Origin: Bacillota bacterium
Lineage (GTDB): Bacteria > Bacillota > Clostridia > Lachnospirales > Lachnospiraceae
Assembly: GCA_030526045.1 (NCBI GenBank)
Contig: JAUNDN010000020.1
Coordinates: 1-46,667 of the forward strand
Direction of reading: 5' to 3'
DNA: 46,667 nucleotides
Below the pieces are notes generated by a model. It made no database searches and had not been told where the DNA came from. It worked only from the letters and a program-made list of their open reading frames with translations. Both the position numbers and the translations under genes were made by a program. Every line of letters starts with the position of its first letter. The first letter of the stretch is position 1. Positions 7,298 to 15,191 of this stretch are shown piece by piece.

Positions 7298-8206
7298 CTA
7301 TTTTCTTATATTTTTCCTTGCCTGCGCCAATTCCTGCAGACGTTTGTGAATACAGTCCCGGATATATTCCTGTTTTTCTTCCTTGACCAGATAATAAATA
7401 TAGGAATCCTCTACCATCTGCTGAGGCAGTCCCCTTCCGACCAGCTTAAAATTCACAAAACCTCTTTCCACATAGGCCTTGATTTCATCCTTTGAAATAA
7501 AGGCAGGACGTTTTTTGCAATCCTCAAAGCTCCGAATGTTTTGACGGTTCTGGCAGGGAAAGGGTGCCGCTATTTCATACTCCAGCTGCTTTTGAGATTC
7601 ATCCCGGTAATGCTCCACTCGTCTCGGGCACCCGGGAAAACAAATTTCATCTACCAGAATCTCCACACGGTCTGCGCAGGGAGCTAATGCGCTTAGTACT
7701 TCTTCGTTATGATTCAGGTCATAATCCAGAACTACCATAAAATAGTCCTTTTCCATTTCTTCCTGCAAAAGCTCCGGATCAAGAAGGCGCTTGGTTGTCG
7801 AAGAAATATATTGATAGCCCGGATACCTTTGACGAAGGTACTGTTCCAACACATCCGTATTAACCAGTACCTGATTCATCCCGTTATCCGAAAGCCGCAT
7901 GATCAGATTACAATAGGTATCCTGCAGATGCTCCTTCGTAAGGAGGGAATTTGTCCAGGTAAAGCGTACAGGAACCCCTTTGGCATTATAGCTGCCAAGA
8001 ATCTTCTCCATATCATTTTTGGGTGTAAATCCAAGAACAGTTCTGCCTCCATTCCAGATTGCTCCCGGAAAGGTTCCGTATACGCTGCCGATACGATAAC
8101 CTTCATGAAAGCATTCAGGATTCTTACGCATCAAATCAATTAATATATGATTGAGACTGCGAAAATAACAAAAACCCGGCAGATGCCAGTACACAGTTGT
8201 TGCCAT
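7298..8206 (-). CDS. U32-like TIM-barrel protein A, function unknown
   Basis: The 302-residue protein has no signal peptide. It shares its whole length with the next gene: MATxxxxxLPG start, WNGGR (51-55), GVP[VI]R[FY]T[WY]TN (77-86), D-x-YCN near 96-100 followed by DNGMN (107-111), CFPGCPRRVEHY (189-200) and NFKLVGRG (252-259). This order resembles peptidase U32-family barrels: a TLN-like strand, a GVD strand, a C-x3-C strand, and a late FKIEGR-like strand. Four cysteines (189, 193, 218, 230) match the number that bind [4Fe-4S] in U32 proteins such as UbiU, UbiV and RlhA. The start has AGGAGG ten bases upstream. It is co-transcribed with GH115 and GH43 genes. The family link is my reading of motifs, and the role is unknown. 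Confidence 0.6.
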   Translation of the reverse strand: MATTVYWHLPGFCYFRSLNHILIDLMRKNPECFHEGYRIGSVYGTFPGAIWNGGRTVLGFTPKNDMEKILGSYNAKGVPVRFTWTNSLLTKEHLQDTYCNLIMRLSDNGMNQVLVNTDVLEQYLRQRYPGYQYISSTTKRLLDPELLQEEMEKDYFMVVLDYDLNHNEEVLSALAPCADRVEILVDEICFPGCPRRVEHYRDESQKQLEYEIAAPFPCQNRQNIRSFEDCKKRPAFISKDEIKAYVERGFVNFKLVGRGLPQQMVEDSYIYYLVKEEKQEYIRDCIHKRLQELAQARKNIRK

Positions 8207-8228
8207 GGCTGTAACCCTCCTTTTCCTT

Positions 8229-9179
8229 TTAGGGCCATTTAGACGGACGAGGCTTGCTGATATTGATCACACCTGCCCGTACCAGATTGTTGATCAGCAG
8301 TAATCTTGCCTCACCGATGCATTCCGGCTTCATCATAAACAGACAGTACGTATCAATCAGTGAAAACAAATTTGCTGTTCTTCCCTCGATCTTAAAGTTG
8401 GTAATACCCATGGGAATATATTTTTCCCAGATATCATCAGGACTGATAAAAGTGGGATAATCCTGAATGGTATGTACACAATTCTTATCTCCATACTCAC
8501 AGTGCCAGGGAACGATAGGAATCTGCTTGTCCGGGGGCATCTTGCGGTTCATTAAGGCAATACGTTGATTCTTTGCTATATTTTTGTAATGATCGCCCCT
8601 TCGGGGACAATTGGGTATACATAGGGTATTGACTAATACCTCCAGTTTCTCCGGTTTCTTAACCTGGCGTAGGAATTCCCATTGATTATTTAAATTATAG
8701 TCAAGAACCACGTACTTGTAGTCCTTTTCAATTTCTTCATTCAGAGCATCTATATCCTTGATCTCCTTACAGGTAGAACTGTTCAGTTTGTAGGAGGGAT
8801 ACTTCTCACGAATATATTTCTCTAAAACAGGAGAAAAGATCATGACCTCATTCATGCCATTGTCTGCAACCTGCATACAGAAATTGCAGTAAGGATCCTC
8901 AAGATCATTTTCATTCAGCAATGGATTGGTATAGGTATATCGAATGGGAACCCCCTGGTCGTTGATATTTTTTACCACCATCCGAATAAACTTTTCATCA
9001 CACTGGTCATGATTGCTAAATCGCCCGCCGTTCCATAAAGACATGGGAAATTCACCAAAGCAGGAGCCAATCTCCACATCACGAAAATATTCGGGATACT
9101 GCTTAAGCATATTGATCCAGAACATGTTCAGGGGATAGTTATACCGCAATCCGGGTAAATGAAATCTTGCAGTTGCCAT
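8229..9179 (-). CDS. U32-like TIM-barrel protein B, paralog of A
   Basis: The 316-residue protein starts MATARFHLPG. The upstream gene stops one base before this ATG, and GGAG lies in that gene's end, so translation is probably coupled. It matches protein A through WNGGR (49-53), GVPIRYTYTN (76-85), DPYCNFCMQVADNGMNEV (95-112), CIPNCPRRGDHY (187-198) and FKIEGR (262-267). Cysteines 187, 191, 227 and 234 are candidates for an iron-sulphur site. Two adjacent, diverged U32-like proteins recall the UbiU-UbiV heterodimer, so A and B may form a pair. Nothing here tells whether they act on carbohydrate, RNA or another substrate; placement between GH43 and GH115 suggests a link with glucuronoxylan use. 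Confidence 0.6.
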   Translation of the reverse strand: MATARFHLPGLRYNYPLNMFWINMLKQYPEYFRDVEIGSCFGEFPMSLWNGGRFSNHDQCDEKFIRMVVKNINDQGVPIRYTYTNPLLNENDLEDPYCNFCMQVADNGMNEVMIFSPVLEKYIREKYPSYKLNSSTCKEIKDIDALNEEIEKDYKYVVLDYNLNNQWEFLRQVKKPEKLEVLVNTLCIPNCPRRGDHYKNIAKNQRIALMNRKMPPDKQIPIVPWHCEYGDKNCVHTIQDYPTFISPDDIWEKYIPMGITNFKIEGRTANLFSLIDTYCLFMMKPECIGEARLLLINNLVRAGVINISKPRPSKWP

Positions 9180-9180
9180 A

Positions 9181-10773
9181 TTATTTTTCTCCTTTTTCCA
9201 CGCCTGCCGCCTCCTCGGGAGTAATGCGCCTGTAGGTAAAGAGCTTAAAGACTGCTTTAACGGGATCCTCTCTGACCTCTTCATCTGTCGCGTACATTCC
9301 CAGTGTACAACCCACAAATCCACCGGCTACCTCGGTGGAAAGTGCGGAAATGTCAATACCGGTGGCAATTGGCTTTACCAGCTTTCCCGCGCCCATCAAA
9401 AGTGTCGCCTTGGTTCCCACAACCTGTAACACCAGAGAAATCAATCCCTCCGGCATTAACTCAGAAGCAAGTATCTCTTCCTTTCCGTTCCTGCAAAGAA
9501 TCGCATAACCGCGTAATCCTGCATATTCCAGACGCAAGTGAAATTCATTGCTCTGCAAAAGAACAATACCTGCCTTCGCCCCGTCAAACAGGTTTGAAGT
9601 GTCAAGCACGGCAGATGCTTCAAACACGTGAGAGTCCTGCCTGATACCTACAAAGGACGGGCTTTTTTCCTCCGTCATCTTTACGTTCCGGCAGGTCAGT
9701 TTCAATCCCTCTCCGGGAACCAGCTCTGCAGCATCTTCTTTGGGATTTCGCAGATATAAAAATTCCGGTCCTAACTTCTCCATCTGCGAAAATTTGTAAA
9801 GTCTGTTAACGCCCGGAATCGTTGCACCTTCCTCAGGCTGCCATTCCGGCAGATTGATGATCAGCTTGTCCGACAGAATTCCCAAGCCGGGATTAACAAC
9901 CGGCCAGCCGTTTTCCCAAATGACTCTGGCCATGAAGGTTTCACGCCCCATCATGGTATAGCCGCCTGCCGGACGGACCGCCAGCATTACCATATACCAA
10001 TCCCCGTTTGCTGCCTGAAACAAATCTGCATGCCCCACATACTTGACAGGGTAACGCGTACCCAGATGCCTGTGAGTAAAGATCGGGTTGCAGAAATTAT
10101 TTTCATAAGGGCCAAAAACAGCACGGCTACGCGCTACGCTGACCGCATGCTCCGGTCCGGTACCGCCCTCTGCATGGATAATATAATAGTAATCATCAAT
10201 CTTATACAGGTGGGGACCCTCCGGCCAATGGACACCGCGCAGGGCACCATTCCACACATTATGAACCTCTCCCACCAGTGTAAAGGTATTCAGATCAAGC
10301 TCCTGAATCCAAATAAAGTAGTCACCGTCATAGCGGCAGCCGTCAGGATTCGGATGGGTCCCAATATAATAGCATTTCCCATCATCATCAAAGAACAGGC
10401 TGGGATCAATGCCGTCTGCCCCCTCAAGATAATGCGGCTCAGACCATGGACCAGCCGGGTCCTTAGCTGTAACAATAAAGTTACCCCCAAAGGATACGTT
10501 GGTACAGATGACATAAAAAGTTCCCTCATGGTAGCGGATTGTCGGTGCAAATAGACCTCTGGAATGACCTGTTTCACCAAGCGGCAGCTGAGATGCCCGA
10601 TCCAGTACATTTCCGATCTGTTCCCAATGCGCCAGATCCCTACTGTGCATAATAGGCAGGCCGGGAAAATAAGCAAATGACGAATTGACCAGATAATAAT
10701 CCTCCCCAACGGCACAAATGGACGGATCCGGATAGAATCCCGCAAGAATAGGATTTTTAGCTGTTACTGACAT
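9181..10773 (-). CDS. GH43 beta-xylosidase with C-terminal beta-sandwich
   Basis: The 530-residue enzyme begins with NPILAGFYPDPS, giving the general base D16. D123 (GIDPSLFFDDDG) is the pKa modulator and E185 (HWPEGPHLY) the acid. The five-bladed propeller ends near residue 310 and is followed by a concanavalin-like domain (about 320-520), the architecture of GH43 beta-xylosidases that cut xylose from xylo-oligosaccharides. No signal peptide is present, so it should act in the cytoplasm. It lies 17 bp after the AbrB-fused ATPase gene and directly before the U32-like pair, with one base between stop and start. Arabinofuranosidase side activity is common in this family and cannot be excluded. 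Confidence 0.9.
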   Translation of the reverse strand: MSVTAKNPILAGFYPDPSICAVGEDYYLVNSSFAYFPGLPIMHSRDLAHWEQIGNVLDRASQLPLGETGHSRGLFAPTIRYHEGTFYVICTNVSFGGNFIVTAKDPAGPWSEPHYLEGADGIDPSLFFDDDGKCYYIGTHPNPDGCRYDGDYFIWIQELDLNTFTLVGEVHNVWNGALRGVHWPEGPHLYKIDDYYYIIHAEGGTGPEHAVSVARSRAVFGPYENNFCNPIFTHRHLGTRYPVKYVGHADLFQAANGDWYMVMLAVRPAGGYTMMGRETFMARVIWENGWPVVNPGLGILSDKLIINLPEWQPEEGATIPGVNRLYKFSQMEKLGPEFLYLRNPKEDAAELVPGEGLKLTCRNVKMTEEKSPSFVGIRQDSHVFEASAVLDTSNLFDGAKAGIVLLQSNEFHLRLEYAGLRGYAILCRNGKEEILASELMPEGLISLVLQVVGTKATLLMGAGKLVKPIATGIDISALSTEVAGGFVGCTLGMYATDEEVREDPVKAVFKLFTYRRITPEEAAGVEKGEK

Positions 10774-10790
10774 AATATACTCCTTTCTGT

Positions 10791-11687
10791 CTACTCCGGT
10801 TTACTGACAATGATCTCATTGCCTCTGGCAGACACCTTCACCTTATTATCTTCCAAATTTAAATCCTTCAACAACTGTGACGGAATCTGTAGTCTCCCTG
10901 CACGGTCCAAAACCACATATTCGTCCTGAGTATCCTCCTCTAGGAAGCTGATTCCGCTCTCCTTGACGCGATCTGCATATTGCTCCTTCAACACTCTCTC
11001 ACTGCTGATCTTTCCGTCCCTGATGGCGACCACACGATTTACCTTTTTGGACAGCTCTATATCATGAGTGACAATCAGAATTGTCTGTCCGTTCCGGTTA
11101 AGCTCTGAAAACAAATCAAAAATATAATCCGCTGTTTTCCGGTCTACGCTACCGGTAGGCTCATCTGCCAGCAGAAGCTTCGGGGAATTGGAAAGCGCAA
11201 TGGCAATGGCTATTCTCTGCTGTTCTCCACCGGACAGCATATTCATACGGCTGTTTTTTTTCGCAGCAAGACCCACCATTTCAAGCAGCTCCAGTGCTCT
11301 TTCTCTTTTCCTTCTGCCGCCGGAAATCTGCATAGGCAGCATAATATTTTCAAGAGCAGATAAATACGGTAGCATGTTGCGACCGTTATTCTGCCAGACA
11401 AATCCGACGGTATTCTGCTTATACAGAACAAGCTCCTTTTCGGAAAGAGTAAACAGATTTTTACCGTCCACAAGCAGAGACCCTGCACTGGGACGGTCCA
11501 GACCGCCGATCATATTTAAAAATGTGGATTTTCCGCTCCCGCTGTTTCCGATGATTGCTGTCAGTTCGCCTTCACTCACCTTTAGATCCAGTCCTTGAAG
11601 TGCTAATACTTCGGTAGTCTTCGTCTTGTAGATTTTGACCAGTCCCTCTGCCAGAATCATTGCATTCTGTTCTGCATATTCAGCCAT
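10791..11687 (-). CDS. ABC exporter ATPase fused to a C-terminal AbrB/SpoVT-like domain
   Basis: Residues 1-220 form a MacB/LolD-type ATPase with Walker A GNSGSGKS (about 47-54), signature LSGGEQQR, Walker [10 protein letters not shown] and the switch histidine in VTHD. The last 44 residues (about 255-298) read as a swapped-hairpin AbrB motif: VVLDRAGRLQIPSQLLKDLN, then a short beta strand ending EIIVSKPE. Such domains normally bind DNA as dimers. The ATG at 11687 is chosen because GGAGAG lies seven bases upstream; it overlaps the previous gene by 8 bp. The gene is the second ATPase of one exporter cluster. The tail might regulate transcription or simply dimerise the ATPase. Confidence 0.85.
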   Translation of the reverse strand: MAEYAEQNAMILAEGLVKIYKTKTTEVLALQGLDLKVSEGELTAIIGNSGSGKSTFLNMIGGLDRPSAGSLLVDGKNLFTLSEKELVLYKQNTVGFVWQNNGRNMLPYLSALENIMLPMQISGGRRKRERALELLEMVGLAAKKNSRMNMLSGGEQQRIAIAIALSNSPKLLLADEPTGSVDRKTADYIFDLFSELNRNGQTILIVTHDIELSKKVNRVVAIRDGKISSERVLKEQYADRVKESGISFLEEDTQDEYVVLDRAGRLQIPSQLLKDLNLEDNKVKVSARGNEIIVSKPE

Positions 11688-12390
11688 TGATCCGCTCTCC
11701 ATTTTCCAGTTCAATCAGCATATCTGCCGCTCCCATCAGTCCCGCATCATGAGTTGTCATAAGCACTGTGACTCCTTCTTCTGCAGACATCTTTTTAAAT
11801 AGTTCCGTAACGGCAGCCGCCATGGCGCTGTCCAGCTCTGCTGTAGGTTCATCTGCAAGAAGCAGCCTGGGGCGATGCGCCATTGCCTTAGCGATGGCTA
11901 CTCTCTGCTGTTCACCACCGGACAACTCCGCAGGCATGTGCTCCATACGGTTGCCAAGACCCACATGCTTTATGCATTCCTCCGCACGGCTTCTCAATAC
12001 TTTTTGATCCTTTTCTCCTGCAAGACGCAGAGAAAATTCCACATTTTGTATTACAGAAAGAGAGGGAATCAATGAAACAGACTGGAACACAAAGCCCAGT
12101 TCCTTCCTTCTCAAATTTTCCCGTTCCCTCTCACTCATCCTTCCGATTTCCCTGCCATCCAGCCAAATACTTCCCTCCGTCGGGTCATCCAGCGTGCCGA
12201 TCAGATTCATCAGTGTCGTCTTTCCGGAGCCGGAACGCCCTTTCAGAATGACAAAGGTTCCCTCCGGGATCTCCAGATTAATCTTTTTAAGCGCCGTAAA
12301 CTCACCCCCCGGTACAGGAAATACCCGGGTAAGATCCTTCACAAGAATCAATTGATTTTGCTCTTTTTTTGGGGTTACAACAGTATCCAT
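11680..12390 (-). CDS. ABC exporter ATPase, MacB/LolD type
   Basis: The 236-residue ATPase carries Walker A GRSGSGKT (about 51-58), a Q-loop in [15 protein letters not shown], signature LSGGEQQR, Walker [13 protein letters not shown] and TTHD. This is the nucleotide-binding subunit type that drives FtsX-like permeases. Its start codon overlaps the stop of the permease gene (TAATG), so the two are translationally coupled and very likely form one transporter. It differs from the next ATPase in having no extra C-terminal domain. Confidence 0.9.
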   Translation of the reverse strand: MDTVVTPKKEQNQLILVKDLTRVFPVPGGEFTALKKINLEIPEGTFVILKGRSGSGKTTLMNLIGTLDDPTEGSIWLDGREIGRMSERERENLRRKELGFVFQSVSLIPSLSVIQNVEFSLRLAGEKDQKVLRSRAEECIKHVGLGNRMEHMPAELSGGEQQRVAIAKAMAHRPRLLLADEPTAELDSAMAAAVTELFKKMSAEEGVTVLMTTHDAGLMGAADMLIELENGERING

Positions 12391-15191
12391 TATTCCTCTC
12401 CAAGCTTCAGGGCTTTTGTTATGTTCATTCGTTGCAGGATCCAGATCAAAACTACCAGGCAGATCATCATGGCACAGGCGATTACACCATAAAGCCTTAA
12501 CATGTCCATTCGGTCAACAATCATTCGCATAGGGAGAGACTGGTCTGCTGAAGCATAAGCATACTGTAATATCGGTATATACAGTCTTGAAGTTAAACCA
12601 CCGATCAACGCACCTGCAAGGCAGGAAAACAGGCCTGCAAACAGCTGCTCACTAAACAGCATGGATATCAGCTCTTCTCTGTGAAAACCACACGCGCGCA
12701 GAACCCCGAAAACCAGCTCACGTTCTTTAACCGACATAATCCAATAGATCAGATAACCTATGACGCAAAGCAGGATCGTCACTACAAATCCCAATGTCAA
12801 GACACCATTCGTTCCCTGTAGCAAAGGATCCTCCAGTACGCTCCTGATATCCTGAGACTTATTCACATACTTTTTAATTTGTATTTTATGATCCTCAATA
12901 AAATCGTAAACGTCGCCGGAATCATATCCATCCTTAGTGGTCATCCATACCTCATAGGGTAATCCTTGCCATGCCTTACGTAAAAGTTCAAAATGCGTCA
13001 CAATCAGATATCCCTCTTCCGTATAGGCTGTCCCGTCTGCTTTCAGACTGCTTCTTGAAGTGGCAAATCCCGGCCAGTAATCCACAAAATCAACAATTTT
13101 TCCGGAAGCCTGTGTTCCGCCGGACGACCGGTAATAGATGGTATCTCCGATTTCCAGTCCGTATTTCGTACGGAAATTTGAGGAAACCAGCACCCCGTCA
13201 GCAGAACGTGCCAGTTCATTCAGATATGTATGATAGCTTTTTTCATTCAGTGTGTCAGAGAGCGATGTAAGGCTTCCGAATTCCCTGGTATGGATACCCA
13301 TTACCGTGATTGTTTGCCTGTCGTTTTTGTTTTCCGAATAGTAAGCGTCATCGTCATAGTAAACCCGGGTGCAATCCTTTACAAAATCAGCCGTCATATA
13401 CTTCTGGTAGTCCGGCTCTCTATATGCGCCTGTTGCTATACCATCCGCATCTCTTATCTGCTCCCATTTTTCCATCAGGACTACATCTGCTCCGTCCAGA
13501 TATTCCCTGTTTTCCAGTGCATTATCCAAAATTGTTCTGGCTACGATTGCATGGTACATTCCCAATGATATCGTCATGATCAGAAAGAGCATGATCATTT
13601 GCTGCTTTCTGCCATTCTTACGATTTTCCATAAAGGAAATATAGCCTGCCGGCCCCCAATGCTTTTTACCGGTCAGATAGATCAGTTGCACCAGCCAGGG
13701 TTGTAATCTCAGGTAAAGAAGTCCTGCCCCCAGAATAAACAGCGCGGAACTGATATACAGGAGCGGATCCAGACTTTCTCCTGACAGCACCGTATTGCTG
13801 ATGGATGTCAAGTCCTTGTGAAAGCTGTAATAGCCGTAAAGCGCAACTCCCAAAAGGATCACATCCAGAAACAGCTTCTGCCATAATGGCTTTCTGCCTG
13901 CGTTCTTCTTTTGCTTTAGGTTTACAATGGTGATACCACTGTGTGAAATTGCAGGCAGTGTCAGACAAATCAGACTGAATATCATACCGGCCAGGGCAAA
14001 CAGAAATCCCTGTCTATGAAATGAAACGGAAAAAGCTGACTCACCACTGAAGGACAAAAAGTTTCTTGTGGCACCCAGTACGGAAGCAAAAAGTTTTCCC
14101 AGACCGGTTCCGGCAAGTCCGCCTACTGCTGTCAGCAGCAGATTCTGATATAAATAGAGCAAAAAGATTTGGCGGCGATAGCTGCCACGACTCTTAATTA
14201 CAGAAATCTCATTTTTCTCCAGCTCATACATCTGATTTGAGATCATGATCAAAAAGGCAGCCAGCATAATCAGTACCGGAATCTGCAGAATCCTCAAAGT
14301 CCCAGCAATCCTGGTCTGCTTGCTCTGGTATTCCTCTAGGATCTCCTGGTATGGCGGATTGCGGAAAACACTTCGGTACGCGCTCTTTTCCGTCATATAG
14401 CGGGTTGTCTCATGAAGAGCCGATACCTGCTCATACGAAATATCCTGATAAGAAAACAGTTGAAAATAGGTACAGGTAATATTATATTTACCCACACGTT
14501 CTCCCAAAAAAATCTGGCGAAAGAGATCTTCTTTCATAAAGCAGCTACCGATCAGCTCCAGCTTATCGATCTGCCAGTAAAAGTCTTCATTCCGGGAGGT
14601 GTCAAAGACACCCTTTATCTTTACCCTGAAAGGATTTCCCTCACTGTCTAAGATCGTGTCCATAATAATGGTCTCTCCGATCAGAAGTCCCTTTTCCACA
14701 AGGCAGGATTCCTCAACAAGCACCTCAATGGCGCCGTCCTCCGTAATACCGGTGTCTGAAAATGATTCTCCGTATCTGATTTCGGCGTGATTTTCCAAAT
14801 CACTCATTGATGCCAGTTTCAAAAACTTGCCGCTTAAATCCGGGCGGTTCATCTCTGAATGAATATCAGAAGCTGTCAGGGAATAGCAGGCAATCGACTG
14901 GGTTTCGGTTACACCCAGCGTATCGGCCAGCTCTGTCACAAATTTCTCCATCTTCTCAATCGTGGTACCCTTCTTATCTCTCTTGGAAAAGGTTACCATG
15001 GTATTACTTGTAGGCCATTTTCCCTCATTAGCCAGATAGGTCTCAAACTCATCCTGAAGCATCCGGTCATAGGCAGCGTGCTCATACAGAGGAAAGCTGA
15101 CCAATGTAGCCACCAGCAGGGTAATACCCAGAAACAGACAAAGATTCATCCATCTTTTATGCCACATTTTTTGAAGCATCAATCCAAACAT
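12390..15191 (-). CDS. FtsX/MacB-like ABC permease
   Basis: The 933-residue membrane protein has an N-terminal transmembrane helix after KMWHKRWMNLCLFLG, a large extracytoplasmic domain (about 45-310), then several helices (about 315-540). A second helix, a second extracytoplasmic domain (about 570-810) and a last group of helices to residue 930 follow. This duplicated FtsX organisation is that of MacB-type or LolCE-type permeases that act on substrates at the outer membrane face rather than in a classic channel. The start at 15191 has GGGA and GGAG just upstream and overlaps the adaptor gene by 13 bp. Likely substrates of such systems are peptides, antibiotics or lipoproteins; none is indicated here. 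Confidence 0.87.
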   Translation of the reverse strand: MFGLMLQKMWHKRWMNLCLFLGITLLVATLVSFPLYEHAAYDRMLQDEFETYLANEGKWPTSNTMVTFSKRDKKGTTIEKMEKFVTELADTLGVTETQSIACYSLTASDIHSEMNRPDLSGKFLKLASMSDLENHAEIRYGESFSDTGITEDGAIEVLVEESCLVEKGLLIGETIIMDTILDSEGNPFRVKIKGVFDTSRNEDFYWQIDKLELIGSCFMKEDLFRQIFLGERVGKYNITCTYFQLFSYQDISYEQVSALHETTRYMTEKSAYRSVFRNPPYQEILEEYQSKQTRIAGTLRILQIPVLIMLAAFLIMISNQMYELEKNEISVIKSRGSYRRQIFLLYLYQNLLLTAVGGLAGTGLGKLFASVLGATRNFLSFSGESAFSVSFHRQGFLFALAGMIFSLICLTLPAISHSGITIVNLKQKKNAGRKPLWQKLFLDVILLGVALYGYYSFHKDLTSISNTVLSGESLDPLLYISSALFILGAGLLYLRLQPWLVQLIYLTGKKHWGPAGYISFMENRKNGRKQQMIMLFLIMTISLGMYHAIVARTILDNALENREYLDGADVVLMEKWEQIRDADGIATGAYREPDYQKYMTADFVKDCTRVYYDDDAYYSENKNDRQTITVMGIHTREFGSLTSLSDTLNEKSYHTYLNELARSADGVLVSSNFRTKYGLEIGDTIYYRSSGGTQASGKIVDFVDYWPGFATSRSSLKADGTAYTEEGYLIVTHFELLRKAWQGLPYEVWMTTKDGYDSGDVYDFIEDHKIQIKKYVNKSQDIRSVLEDPLLQGTNGVLTLGFVVTILLCVIGYLIYWIMSVKERELVFGVLRACGFHREELISMLFSEQLFAGLFSCLAGALIGGLTSRLYIPILQYAYASADQSLPMRMIVDRMDMLRLYGVIACAMMICLVVLIWILQRMNITKALKLGEE

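Noticed and set aside
10030-10554. Plus-strand frame of 174 codons
   Set aside because: Antisense to the GH43 propeller, which keeps all three catalytic acids.
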